NCBI GenBank assembly: GCA_021791895.1
Contig: JAJYVS010000018.1
Coordinates: forward strand, 1 to 49,426
Length of the DNA stretch: 49,426 nucleotides
DNA from: Actinomycetes bacterium
Lineage (GTDB): Bacteria > Actinomycetota > Acidimicrobiia > Acidimicrobiales > RAAP-2
Reading direction: 5' to 3'
Program-made: the position numbers and the translations under genes
Shown: positions 1 through 7,693 of the stretch, in pieces
Numbering within the stretch: the stretch's first letter is position 1
Layout of the letters: the number at the start of each line of letters is the position of its first letter
Notes under the pieces: model-generated
Told to the model about the DNA's origin: nothing
Databases searched by the model: none
Seen by the model: the letters and a program-made list of their open reading frames with translations, nothing else

Positions 1-20
1 AGGACGCCGACGGCGCCGAC

Positions 21-401
21 GTGGCTCGTGTTGAGTACCGGTTGCTGCGCAACTCGGTGGTGCGGGAGGTGCAACGGGGTCGGCTGACCCGGGAGGACGT
101 CTGCGACGCCCACCCCGAGCTGCTCCGAGCGGCACGCAACGTGGGCAGGCCGAACGGTGAGCGCTGCCCGATCTGTGAGTCGGCCGACACCGTCGAGGTG
201 ACCTACGTCTTCGGCAGTCGGCTGCCGCCGGGGGGACGCTGCCCGGGGAGCGTCGCCGAGTTCGAACGGCTTCGGCGCCGCAAGGAGCCGGTGCTCTGCT
301 ACGACGTCGAGGTCTGCCCCGAGTGCGCCTGGCACCACCTGACCCGGAAGTACCCGGCTGGCGGCCGGCGGGACGGCCGGCGGGCCGGCGGGGCGCTGTG
401 A
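21..401 (+). CDS. DUF5318 family protein
   Basis: A 126-residue soluble protein of the actinobacterial DUF5318 family; its function is not known. What I see is a helical N-terminal half with the family-like CDAHPELLRAA stretch, then two Cys pairs, CPIC (Cys49 and Cys52) and CPEC (Cys99 and Cys102) followed by HH, which probably bind one metal ion (inference). The start used is the GTG at 21, very near the window edge, so an earlier start outside the window cannot be ruled out. Its TGA overlaps the GTG of panB by 4 bp (GTGA), so the two are probably translationally coupled. The Gly/Arg-rich last 15 residues look disordered. Confidence 0.8.
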   Translation: MARVEYRLLRNSVVREVQRGRLTREDVCDAHPELLRAARNVGRPNGERCPICESADTVEVTYVFGSRLPPGGRCPGSVAEFERLRRRKEPVLCYDVEVCPECAWHHLTRKYPAGGRRDGRRAGGAL

Positions 402-1252
402 GCCCTCGGGTCGACGTCCAGACCCTGCGAGGCCGCAAGCGCCGCGACGGTGCCGAACCAATCGTCATGGTGACCGCCTACGACCACCCCGGGGCGTCCA
501 TCGCCTCGGCCGCCGGCGTCGACCTCATCCTGGTCGGCGACAGCGTCGCCAACAACGTCCTCGGTTACGAGGACACCCTCTCGGTGACCGTCGACGATAT
601 GGTGCACCACATCGCCGCGGTGGCCCGGGCCCGCCCCGAGTGCCTGATCGTCGGGGACATGCCCTGGATGAGCTACCACCTGGGCTCCGAGGATGCGGTC
701 TTCAACGCGGCCCGGCTGATCCGGGCCGGTGCGCAGTGCGTGAAGCTCGAGGGGGGCCGGAAACGGGTGCCGGCGATCGAGGCGATCGTCAACGCGGAGA
801 TCCCCGTGATGGGCCACCTGGGCCTGACTCCCCAGTCGGTGCACGCGATGGGGGGCATGCGGGTCCAGGGACGGCGGGTCGACGCCGCGGGGGCCCTGAT
901 CGCCGACGCGAAGGCCGTCGAGGCAGCGGGATGCTTCGCCGTGGTGGTCGAGGGCGTGCCCGACGCCCTCGGGGCCGCCGTCACCGCGGCCCTCGAGATC
1001 CCGACCATCGGGATCGGCGCGGGGGCCGACTGCGACGGCCAGGTGCTCGTGTTCCACGACGTGCTCGGGCTCGGCCCGGCCCGGGCGCCCAAGTTCGTCC
1101 GCCGTTACGCCAACCTGGCCGAGGACGCCGTCAAAGCTTTGGCCGCCTTCGCGGCCGACGTGCGGAGCGGGGCCTTCCCGACCGCGGCCGAGAGCTATGA
1201 GGCCTCCGAACAGCTGCGGGCCGCGCTGGCCCCGAGGTCCGAACGGGCCTGA
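398..1252 (+). CDS. panB: 3-methyl-2-oxobutanoate hydroxymethyltransferase
   Basis: PanB adds a hydroxymethyl group from 5,10-methylene-tetrahydrofolate to 3-methyl-2-oxobutanoate to make ketopantoate, the first committed step of pantothenate and CoA synthesis in the cytosol. The 284 residues span the whole TIM-barrel family: VTAYDHPGA near residue 25, LVGDS with Asp48 and VGDMPW with Asp87 (the metal-binding aspartates of the family), and GHLGLTPQS. The reading frame stays open upstream to 323, but the GTG at 398 overlaps the stop of the preceding gene and gives the normal family length, so I use it. No other pan gene lies in the window. Confidence 0.95.
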   Translation: MSPRVDVQTLRGRKRRDGAEPIVMVTAYDHPGASIASAAGVDLILVGDSVANNVLGYEDTLSVTVDDMVHHIAAVARARPECLIVGDMPWMSYHLGSEDAVFNAARLIRAGAQCVKLEGGRKRVPAIEAIVNAEIPVMGHLGLTPQSVHAMGGMRVQGRRVDAAGALIADAKAVEAAGCFAVVVEGVPDALGAAVTAALEIPTIGIGAGADCDGQVLVFHDVLGLGPARAPKFVRRYANLAEDAVKALAAFAADVRSGAFPTAAESYEASEQLRAALAPRSERA

Positions 1253-1274
1253 CCGGCGAGAGCCCGAGGTGGAC

Positions 1275-1280
1275 TAGCAT
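1275..1280 (+). promoter_or_regulatory. possible -10 element before rpsF
   Basis: TAGCAT, about 110 bp before the rpsF start and 23 bp after the panB stop, matches the TAnnnT form of actinobacterial -10 elements. No clear -35 is seen, so this is only a weak promoter candidate for the ribosomal protein operon. Confidence 0.3.
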
Positions 1281-1388
1281 CACTGCGCCGATCGGGGACC
1301 GAGCGTGGCGAGGCCCCCGGTCACCCTGCCCCGTAGCGACGCGGGGCCCGGAGCCGAGGACGGCCCGGTCCAGAGGGAGGTAGGCCGG

Positions 1389-1736
1389 ATGCGGCCCTAT
1401 GAAGTCATGGTCATCTTCGACGCCGGGGCCGATCCGTCGGCCATCCAGGCCGTGGTCGACCGGACGCTCGAGACGGTCCGGTCCTCCGGGGGGACTCCAG
1501 GGACCGTCGACCGCTGGGGTCGGCGACCGTTCGCCTACGAGGTCAACCACCGCCGAGAGGGGTACTACGTCTTGATCGAGCTGACCGGGGTGCCCCAGAC
1601 CCTGCAGGACCTCGACCGGCTGCTCTCGCTGGCCGACGAGGTGATTCGACACAAGGTGATCCGGCTGCCCGACAACGTGGCCGGTCGTACTCCCGGGCCC
1701 GGGGCCCCGGAGACAGCGGCGAGCCCGGTCGGCTGA
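1389..1736 (+). CDS. rpsF: 30S ribosomal protein S6 (bS6)
   Basis: S6 binds 16S rRNA in the central domain of the small subunit, together with S18. The 115 residues begin MRPYEVMVIFDAG, the usual S6 N-terminus, and contain the VDRWGRRPFAYEV strand region; a roughly 20-residue Pro/Gly-rich tail extends past the folded domain. The ATG at 1389 has GGGAGG just upstream and starts at the conserved N-terminus, so the longer open frame back to 1305 is not used. It is the first gene of rpsF-ssb-rpsR-rplI, an order conserved in actinobacteria. Confidence 0.95.
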   Translation: MRPYEVMVIFDAGADPSAIQAVVDRTLETVRSSGGTPGTVDRWGRRPFAYEVNHRREGYYVLIELTGVPQTLQDLDRLLSLADEVIRHKVIRLPDNVAGRTPGPGAPETAASPVG

Positions 1737-1767
1737 CCCCGGCCGGCCCGCCAAGAAGGAGGTATCG

Positions 1768-2232
1768 ATGCCCACCGACAACACGGTCGTGCTGGTCGGG
1801 AACGTGACGAGGGACCCCGAGCTGCGGTTCACCAACACCGGCCAGGCCACGGCCAGCTTCGGCCTGGCAGTCAATCGCCGCTGGCAGAACCGTCAGACCC
1901 AGGAGTGGGAGGAGGCGACGAGCTTCTTCGACGTGGTGTGCTGGCGAGAGATGGCGGAGAACGTGAGCGAGTCGCTCACCCGCGGGGCCCGGGTCATGGT
2001 GGCCGGCCGGCTCGAGCAGCGCAGCTGGGAGTCCCAGGACGGTGACCGCCGCTCCAAGGTCGAGGTCGTCGCCGACGAGATCGGCCCTTCCTTGCGGTGG
2101 GCCACGGCCCAGGTGACCAAGAACGACCGGCGGGGGCCGAGCGACGGCGGCGGTTCCCGTGGCGGGCGGCAGGCGCCCACGCGTTCGGGTCCGCCGCCCG
2201 CCGACTTCTCGGCCGACGAGGAGCCGTTCTGA
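1768..2232 (+). CDS. ssb: single-stranded DNA-binding protein
   Basis: SSB coats single-stranded DNA in replication, recombination and repair. The 154 residues have the OB fold in about residues 1-110 ([18 protein letters not shown] at the start, [14 protein letters not shown] in the middle), then a Gly/Arg/Pro-rich linker and the acidic tip DFSADEEPF, which matches the conserved partner-binding tail of bacterial SSBs. A strong ribosome binding site (AAGGAGGT) precedes the ATG. Its TGA overlaps the rpsR ATG by one base, so the two are coupled. Confidence 0.96.
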   Translation: MPTDNTVVLVGNVTRDPELRFTNTGQATASFGLAVNRRWQNRQTQEWEEATSFFDVVCWREMAENVSESLTRGARVMVAGRLEQRSWESQDGDRRSKVEVVADEIGPSLRWATAQVTKNDRRGPSDGGGSRGGRQAPTRSGPPPADFSADEEPF

Positions 2233-2732
2233 TGGCCCGGAGCAACGCGCGGACAACCAGCCGTCGGACGCCGAAGGACGCCGGGCGGAGGGTGAAGAAG
2301 AAGCCCTGCGCTCTGTGTCGGGACCATATCGAGTGGGTCGACTACAAGGACGTCGCGCTGCTGCGCAAGTACATGAGCGACCGGGGCAAGATCCGTTCGC
2401 GGCGGGTCACGGGGAACTGCGCCCAGCACCAACGGGGCATCGCGCTCGCGATCAAGACCGCCCGTGAGCTCGTGCTGCTTCCCTACACCCAACGGACCGT
2501 GACCGAACGGCCGGGGGGCCGTCGCGGCGGCCGGGAGGGGCGCCCGGGGGATCGCCGGCGACAGGGACAGGGCGAAGAGACCCCGGCCGAGTCGACCACC
2601 GGTGCCGAGGACCAGGCATCCGAGGACCAGCCATCCGAGGACCAGGAATCCGAGCAGCGGGCAGCGGCAGAGGGCCAGGCGCCCGACGAACGGACCGAGG
2701 ACGGCGGGGGCAGCGACGGGGAGGTGAGCTGA
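2232..2732 (+). CDS. rpsR: 30S ribosomal protein S18 (bS18), zinc form, long acidic tail
   Basis: S18 pairs with S6 on 16S rRNA. The first 80 or so residues are a normal S18 with CALC and CAQH motifs, the four-ligand set of the zinc-binding form of S18. The protein then continues for about 85 more residues: a Gly/Arg-rich segment followed by an acidic stretch of repeated EDQ.SEDQ units, giving 166 residues where S18 is usually 75-90. The frame is open and codon use stays GC3-rich to the stop, so the tail looks real. ATG at 2232 overlaps the ssb stop (TGATG); the stop overlaps rplI in the same way. Confidence 0.93.
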   Translation: MARSNARTTSRRTPKDAGRRVKKKPCALCRDHIEWVDYKDVALLRKYMSDRGKIRSRRVTGNCAQHQRGIALAIKTARELVLLPYTQRTVTERPGGRRGGREGRPGDRRRQGQGEETPAESTTGAEDQASEDQPSEDQESEQRAAAEGQAPDERTEDGGGSDGEVS

Positions 2733-3181
2733 TGCGGGTGCTCCTCCGGGACGACGTCGACGGCGTCGGGCGCCGGGGCGACATCGTTGAGGTCGCCGAC
2801 GGCTACGCCCGCAATTTCCTCTTCCCGAGCGCCCGAGCCCTGAAGGCGACCGATTCCATGACCGGGCAGGCGATGGCCATGCGGCGGGCCCGGGACCTGA
2901 AGGTGGCGGCGAGCGAAGAGGCCGCCCGCACTCAGGCCGCCATCTTGGGCGGCGCGACCATTTCGATCGGCGCGCGGGCCGGTGCGACCGGGAGGCTGTT
3001 CGGGTCGGTGAGCGCCCACGACATCGCCGAGGCCGTGGCGGCCCAGAAGGGGATCGAGCTCGATCGCGCAGCGCTCGAGCTTCCCGAGCCCATCAAGTCG
3101 ACCGGCACGGTCGAGGTCCCCGTCCACCTCTACGGCGAGATCTCGGTCACGCTGTCGGTGGAGGTGACGCCGGCAGGCTGA
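2732..3181 (+). CDS. rplI: 50S ribosomal protein L9 (bL9)
   Basis: L9 binds near the L1 stalk of the large subunit. The 149 residues show the typical N-terminal rRNA-binding domain ([19 protein letters not shown], then VADGYARNFLFP), a long connecting helix at about residues 45-75, and a C-terminal domain containing LFGSVSAHDIAEAV. Length and motifs are normal. The ATG overlaps the rpsR stop codon by one base, so its translation is coupled to S18. A terminator-like hairpin follows 139 bp after the stop. Confidence 0.96.
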   Translation: MRVLLRDDVDGVGRRGDIVEVADGYARNFLFPSARALKATDSMTGQAMAMRRARDLKVAASEEAARTQAAILGGATISIGARAGATGRLFGSVSAHDIAEAVAAQKGIELDRAALELPEPIKSTGTVEVPVHLYGEISVTLSVEVTPAG

Positions 3182-3293
3182 ACCGGGCACGGTGGTTGTC
3201 ACACCGGACCGTCAGCCTTCCCTCCATGATCCGACGGGCACCGAGGCGGGGCCGTGGAGCCTTCTCCCCAGCCCCGACGGCACCGTCCACCGC

Positions 3294-3302
3294 GTGTCCA
3301 CA
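3294..3302 (+). other. single DnaA-box-like sequence upstream of dnaB
   Basis: GTGTCCACA matches the actinobacterial DnaA box TTGTCCACA at 8 of 9 positions. It lies in the 208-bp gap before dnaB. A single 9-mer in GC-rich DNA can occur by chance, so a regulatory link between DnaA and dnaB is only a suggestion. Confidence 0.25.
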
Positions 3303-3320
3303 GGGTCGGACACAAGAGCG

Positions 3321-3354
3321 ACCTGGGGATTCGGACGCGGAATCCCCAGGTTTT
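3321..3354 (+). terminator. intrinsic terminator between rplI and dnaB
   Basis: A perfect 12-bp inverted repeat (ACCTGGGGATTC at 3321-3332 and its complement at 3340-3351), a 7-nt loop and a run TTTT at 3351-3354 form a classic rho-independent terminator for the rpsF operon. It ends only 35 nt before the dnaB ATG, so it could also act as an attenuator for dnaB if transcription reads through. Confidence 0.75.
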
Positions 3355-3389
3355 GCGCCTTCCGAGTCACAGCCGATTCGGTCAGGGTT

Positions 3390-4778
3390 ATGAGCACGAT
3401 GGTGCAGGCCCTCGACGACACTCGGCCCCGTCCGATCCGGCCGGTTGGCGGGCCGGCCCGCATCCCGCCGAACAACCTCGAAGCCGAGGAGTCCCTACTC
3501 GGCGCCATGCTCCTGTCATCGGACGCCACCGCGGTGGCTATTGAGACGTGCGGCCCGGAGGACTTCTACAAGCCGGCGCACGGGCACATCTTCGCGGCGA
3601 TCATCGCGTTGTTCGAGCGGGGCGAGCCGGTCGACGTGGTGACGGTGCGCGACGAGCTGACCCGTTCGGGGCTCATCGATTCGGTCGGCGACCCCGCCGT
3701 CCTCGTGGCCCTCCAGGCGAACACCCCGTCGATCGCCAACGCGCTCCACTACGCGCGCATCGTCGAGGAGCACGCACTCCTGCGGCGGATGATCGGGGTG
3801 GCCGGCGAGATCGCCGACCTCGGCTACAGCGTGCCCGAGGATGTGGGCGCGGCCGTCGACGAGATGGAGGCCAAGGTCTTCAACGTCGCCCAACGGCGGA
3901 CCACCGACTCCATCAAGTCGCTCCACGACGTCCTGCTGCCGAGCCTCGACCGGATCGAGGAGCTGTCCCACGGACGAGACTCGGTCACCGGCATCGCCAC
4001 CGGGTACAGCGACCTGGACAACATCCTGGCCGGACTGCAGCCTTCGACGCTCACCATCGTCGGTGCCCGGCCGGCAGTCGGCAAGACCAGCCTGGCCCTC
4101 GGGATCCTGGCCCATGTGGGCATCGAGCTGCGCCGGCCGAGCCTGTTGTTCTCGCTCGAGATGGGACATCTCGAGCTGTGCCAACGACTGCTGGCTTCAG
4201 AAGCGCACGTCGACGGGCAACGCGTTCGGACCGGACGGCTCCTCGAGGGCGACTGGCGCAAGCTGGGCGTGGCGGTGAGCCGGCTCGACAGCGCCCCCAT
4301 CTTCATCGACGACAACCCGAACCTCACCGTGATGGACATCCGAGCCCGAGCCCGGCGCCTCCGCAAGAGCGAGGGCGAGCTCGGCGTGGTGATGGTCGAC
4401 TACCTGCAGCTCATGACGGGACGGGCGAGGGCGGAGAACCGCCAGGTCGAGGTGGCGGAGATCAGCAGGAGCCTCAAGATCCTGGCCCGGGAGATCCAGA
4501 CCCCGGTCATCGCGCTCTCGCAGCTCTCCCGGGGCCTCGAGGCCCGGCAGGACAAACGACCCATGCTCTCGGACCTGCGGGAGTCGGGCTCGCTCGAGCA
4601 GGACGCCGACGTCGTGCTCTTCATCTACCGAGAGGAGCAGTACGACCCCGACATCCCGATCGAGCGCCGGGGCGACGCCGAGATCATCGTGGCCAAGCAC
4701 CGCAACGGCCCCACCGGTTCGGTGCACCTGGCCTTTTTGAGCCAGTACGCCCGGTTCGAGAACATGTCCCGGGTGTAG
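3390..4778 (+). CDS. dnaB: replicative DNA helicase DnaB
   Basis: DnaB is the ring-shaped hexameric helicase that unwinds the replication fork. The 462 residues have the N-terminal primase-interacting domain (IPPNNLEAEESLLGAMLLS, near residues 25-45), a linker, and the RecA-like ATPase domain with Walker A GARPAVGKTSLAL near residue 220, VVMVDYLQLM as Walker B and LSDLRESGSLEQDADVV near the end. There is no intein. The frame is open further upstream, but the ATG at 3390 gives the usual N-terminus; the in-frame ATG three codons later is an alternative. A terminator separates it from the ribosomal genes. Confidence 0.95.
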   Translation: MSTMVQALDDTRPRPIRPVGGPARIPPNNLEAEESLLGAMLLSSDATAVAIETCGPEDFYKPAHGHIFAAIIALFERGEPVDVVTVRDELTRSGLIDSVGDPAVLVALQANTPSIANALHYARIVEEHALLRRMIGVAGEIADLGYSVPEDVGAAVDEMEAKVFNVAQRRTTDSIKSLHDVLLPSLDRIEELSHGRDSVTGIATGYSDLDNILAGLQPSTLTIVGARPAVGKTSLALGILAHVGIELRRPSLLFSLEMGHLELCQRLLASEAHVDGQRVRTGRLLEGDWRKLGVAVSRLDSAPIFIDDNPNLTVMDIRARARRLRKSEGELGVVMVDYLQLMTGRARAENRQVEVAEISRSLKILAREIQTPVIALSQLSRGLEARQDKRPMLSDLRESGSLEQDADVVLFIYREEQYDPDIPIERRGDAEIIVAKHRNGPTGSVHLAFLSQYARFENMSRV

Positions 4779-4799
4779 GCGGCCGGCCGGCCGGCCGCC
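4778..4799. terminator. 22-bp GC palindrome after dnaB
   Basis: A perfect 22-bp palindrome made of GGCC units begins at the last base of the dnaB stop codon. As RNA it would make a very stable hairpin and may end dnaB transcription, but no T tract follows. Confidence 0.4.
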
Positions 4800-4822
4800 G
4801 CCGCTCCGTCGACCCGTGCCGT

Positions 4823-4990
4823 TCAGGCCGGGATCTGCTTGGAAGCGAGGACCCGTTCCAGTGCCGCCCGGGCGAGTCGTCCCGAGGCCTGAGGGGGATA
4901 GGGCCACGCGGCCTGGACGTTGATCTCGCACAGGACGTAGCTGTCGGCCATCGGCGCGCCGCGGGCCCCGCCACAGGAGTCCGATTCGTG
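4823..4990 (-). pseudogene. C-terminal remnant of a Cj0069-like protein
   Basis: On the minus strand the last 42 codons from the ATG at 4951 read MADSYVLCEINVQAAWPYPP and go on to a helix rich in Ala/Arg/Leu before a TGA at 4823. From memory this resembles the C-terminal end (VLCEINVSSVxPFP) of the Cj0069 family, which is thought to have an ATP-grasp fold; I could not verify it. The frame stays open upstream to about 5056 but the residues before 4990 no longer look like the family, and the rest of the gene is absent because the MFS gene ends at 5028. I read it as a deletion remnant. Confidence 0.35.
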
Positions 4991-5027
4991 CGACGGGCAT
5001 GCCGGTACTCCTTCGGTCTCCGGCCGA

Positions 5028-6470
5028 TCACCCCGGCGCCCGACGCAGAAGGTCGGCGCCGTGATCGACGGTCTCTGTCGGATCGGTGGGATCGATCGAC
5101 GACCCCGAACCTACGCCCTCGCGGCGGTCCCCGACCGTCGTCGAAGGAGCGAGCGGAGCAACGCGCCGGCGCCGGCGCTCGTCATGCCTCGGCGAGCCCG
5201 CCCTCCTCGGGGGCAGGGCCAGGTCGGGGTCGCCGAGCGGCCCGAGGTGGCTCGCCCGGTGGCGGGCGAAGGCCGGCATGGCCAGGGCCAGGGCGACCGC
5301 GCCGGCGACGCAGATGGCCCCCCCGGACACCACCGAGAACTGGGTCCCGGCGAGGGCGGCGACGCCGCCCGACTCGAGGTCGCCGACGCGGGGCCCGCCC
5401 TGGACGACGGCGAGCTGGATGGCGATGATCCGACTCCGGAACTGCTCGGGGACGACCGTCTGGAGGATGGTGTTGCGCAGCACCGCCGAGATCACGTCGG
5501 CCCATCCGGCCACGGCCAAGAGCCCGAGGGCCAGCCACAGCAGGTGCGAGAGCCCGAACCCGGTGATGGCGAAGCCCCAGACCACCACGGACACGACGAC
5601 CGCCCGGCCGCGGTGGTCCAGCCGGGCCACCCACCCGGTGGTGAGTGCCCCGATCAGCGCGCCGAGGCCGGGCGCGGCGAACAGGTAGCCCACGATGTCG
5701 GGCCCGCCGTGGAAGACGGCGAGTCCGATCGCCGGGAACAGGGCTCGGGGCATGCCGAAGACCATGGCGTTGATGTCGATCAGGTAGGCGCCCTGCATGA
5801 CCGGCCGGCCCCGGAGGTAGCCGATCCCCTCGACGATGGAGCGCAAACCGGGCCGGTCCGCCCCGGCTGCCGGGGGAATGGGCCGCATCATCGCTGTCGC
5901 CACGATGGCGGCGAAGAAGGTGAAAGCATCGATCCCGTACACCCAGGCGATGCCGGCCCGCCCGATGAGCAGCCCGGCCGCCGCTGGCCCGACGACGGCG
6001 CCCAGCTGGAACAGCGCCTGGAGGAACGACAGGGCGGCGACTAGGTTGTCCGGGCCGACAAGGGCGGGTACCACCGAGTTGCGGGCCGGGTTCGAGAACC
6101 CCGCCAGCCCGGCCGCGACCGCGCTGATCAGATAGAGCGCCAGGAGGGACGGGTGGGCGGCCAGGGCGTTGAGGGCGAGGCCGCCGCTCGCGAAGGTGAG
6201 GGCGACGCTCGAGACGAGCAACAGGAGCCGTCGGTCAACCGCATCGCCGACCGAACCCCCGATCAACGAGCCGACGACGAGCGGGATCAGCTGGGCGATG
6301 CTGATCGCACCCACCTGGAACGACGAGTGGGTCTCGGCGTAGACCTGGAAGGGGATGGCGACGACCGTGAGCTGGGAGCCCAGGGTGGACACCAGCTGGC
6401 CGAAGAAGAGGAGCCGGAACTCGCGGCTCTCCCGTAGCGGCGCGGGGTCGACGAGGATCCGGCGGGACAC
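5028..6470 (-). CDS. MFS transporter, EntS/MFS_3-like exporter
   Basis: A 480-residue inner-membrane protein with about 10-12 hydrophobic segments in residues 15-395. The opening FRLLFFGQLVSTLGSQLTVVAIPFQVY and the GDAVDRRLLLL loop are typical of the enterobactin exporter-like (MFS_3) branch of the major facilitator superfamily, which export small molecules with proton motive force; the substrate cannot be told. The last 85 residues are Arg/Ser/Pro-rich and probably cytosolic and disordered. It starts at a GTG 12 nt after the stop of the split-barrel gene, so it is the last gene of a leftward three-gene operon. Confidence 0.85.
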   Translation of the reverse strand: MSRRILVDPAPLRESREFRLLFFGQLVSTLGSQLTVVAIPFQVYAETHSSFQVGAISIAQLIPLVVGSLIGGSVGDAVDRRLLLLVSSVALTFASGGLALNALAAHPSLLALYLISAVAAGLAGFSNPARNSVVPALVGPDNLVAALSFLQALFQLGAVVGPAAAGLLIGRAGIAWVYGIDAFTFFAAIVATAMMRPIPPAAGADRPGLRSIVEGIGYLRGRPVMQGAYLIDINAMVFGMPRALFPAIGLAVFHGGPDIVGYLFAAPGLGALIGALTTGWVARLDHRGRAVVVSVVVWGFAITGFGLSHLLWLALGLLAVAGWADVISAVLRNTILQTVVPEQFRSRIIAIQLAVVQGGPRVGDLESGGVAALAGTQFSVVSGGAICVAGAVALALAMPAFARHRASHLGPLGDPDLALPPRRAGSPRHDERRRRRVAPLAPSTTVGDRREGVGSGSSIDPTDPTETVDHGADLLRRAPG

Positions 6471-6482
6471 TGCCGGCGAGAC

Positions 6483-7202
6483 CTAGGGCATGGGCCCCGG
6501 GCGCTTCGGCGCGCCGGAGCTGCCAGCGGTGTCCCGGTCAGGGTACTCGAGCGCGTACGGAGGGGTCGGCGTCCCCGCCGGGAGCCCGGGTTCGGGGACC
6601 CCGGTCCCGGCGACCAGCCGGAGCGGGATGACGCCGGCCCACACCGACAGCGCCAGATCCTCGGGCTCGTCCTTCGGTCCGCCGGTGCGGACCTTGGCCG
6701 AGCCCTCGTCGATCGGGAACTTGACGACGTGGGTGGCCCGGAGCTCGGCCGGCGTCGGCTCCCGGGCGTCGCCGCTGCGGCCACGGGCCAGGTGCTCGAG
6801 GAGTGCCGTGCTGGCGGCCAGCTTCTCGGCCGGGTCCTCCACCGAGGCGCCGACCCCGAAGAGCATCACGCTGCGGAAGTTCATGGAGTGATGGAAGGCG
6901 GATCGGGCCAGCACGAGGCCGTCGAGCAGGGTCACGGTGACACAGGCCGGCGTCCCCGAGCCGAGGAGCGCGAGAACCCGGTTGGCTGGCGCCCCGTGCA
7001 GGTAGAGGATTTCATCGACATTGGCGTAGGCCATGGGCGAGACCACTGAGGTGTCGCCGTCGAGGAGCCCGACGTGGCACAGGAGCCCTTCGTCGAGGAT
7101 GGACTCGATCACCGACCGCTCGCGCGTGCCTCGCTCCCGCATGCGCCGGAGCTCGGTCCGGGCGGTGACGGCGAGGTGATCTTGCTCAGCCCGTCGAGGC
7201 AC
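6483..7202 (-). CDS. flavin-binding split-barrel (pyridoxamine 5'-phosphate oxidase-like) protein
   Basis: A 239-residue soluble protein of the FMN-binding split-barrel superfamily, flavin-nucleotide-binding (Nim-like) branch. Diagnostic stretches are SILDEGLLCHVGLLDGD near residue 35, YLHGAPANRVLALLGSG and the HHSMNFRSVMLFG strand. Members bind FMN or haem and reduce small molecules; the substrate here is unknown. I chose the GTG at 7202, which overlaps the end of the upstream peroxiredoxin gene by 17 bp and leaves the usual short N-terminus; the ATG at 7142 is an alternative. The last 30 residues are Pro/Gly-rich. Confidence 0.8.
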   Translation of the reverse strand: MPRRAEQDHLAVTARTELRRMRERGTRERSVIESILDEGLLCHVGLLDGDTSVVSPMAYANVDEILYLHGAPANRVLALLGSGTPACVTVTLLDGLVLARSAFHHSMNFRSVMLFGVGASVEDPAEKLAASTALLEHLARGRSGDAREPTPAELRATHVVKFPIDEGSAKVRTGGPKDEPEDLALSVWAGVIPLRLVAGTGVPEPGLPAGTPTPPYALEYPDRDTAGSSGAPKRPGPMP

Positions 7203-7647
7203 GGGCGCGCAGCACGTCGAGGGCCTTGTCGGCGTGAGCGGACATCGAGAACTCGGAGTGGAGCGTCGCCAGGATCCGCCGGTCGGTGTCGATGACGAAG
7301 GTGGTCCGCCGATTCTTGAGGGCGGCCACACGGCGACGGACCCCGAAGGTGGTGGCCACCGCGCCGTCGACGTCCGAGAGGAGCGGGAACCCGAAGGTGT
7401 GCAGGTCGGCGAATCGCTTCTGCTTCTCGACCGGGTCCCCGCTGATCCCGACCGGCTGTCCGCCGGCCCGGGCGATCTCGTCGTTCAGGTCGCGGAAGTG
7501 GCAGCTCTCCTTGGTGCACCCGTAGGTCATGGCGGCGGGGTAGAAGAACAGCACCACCGGTCCGTCCTCGAGCAGCGTGCTCAGGCGACGGGTGACCCCC
7601 GTCTCGTCGGGCAGCTCGAAGTCCTCCACCACGTCGCCGGCGCGCAC
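7186..7647 (-). CDS. peroxiredoxin, BCP/PrxQ type
   Basis: A 153-residue thiol peroxidase that reduces hydroperoxides in the cytosol. The active site PAAMTYGCTKESC carries the PxxxTxxC motif with the peroxidatic cysteine at residue 44 and a probable resolving cysteine five residues later, the PrxQ/BCP arrangement. The thioredoxin-like fold continues with GISGDPVEKQKRFA and FGVRRRVAALKNRRTTFVID. It starts at a GTG and is the first gene of the leftward operon with the split-barrel protein and the MFS exporter, which suggests a shared role in stress or redox detoxification (inference). Confidence 0.9.
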   Translation of the reverse strand: MRAGDVVEDFELPDETGVTRRLSTLLEDGPVVLFFYPAAMTYGCTKESCHFRDLNDEIARAGGQPVGISGDPVEKQKRFADLHTFGFPLLSDVDGAVATTFGVRRRVAALKNRRTTFVIDTDRRILATLHSEFSMSAHADKALDVLRARASTG

Positions 7648-7693
7648 CGGCGACGAGCGTACCTGGGGGCGGAGCGCCCGGTCGCCTGTCCCC

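Noticed and set aside
3294-3302. Replication origin signal from the DnaA-box-like site
   Set aside because: Only one near-match is seen, and there is no cluster of boxes or dnaA/dnaN neighbour.
3192-3389. 66-codon N-terminal extension of dnaB
   Set aside because: It would run through the terminator hairpin and the residues do not match the family; the ATG at 3390 gives the normal N-terminus.
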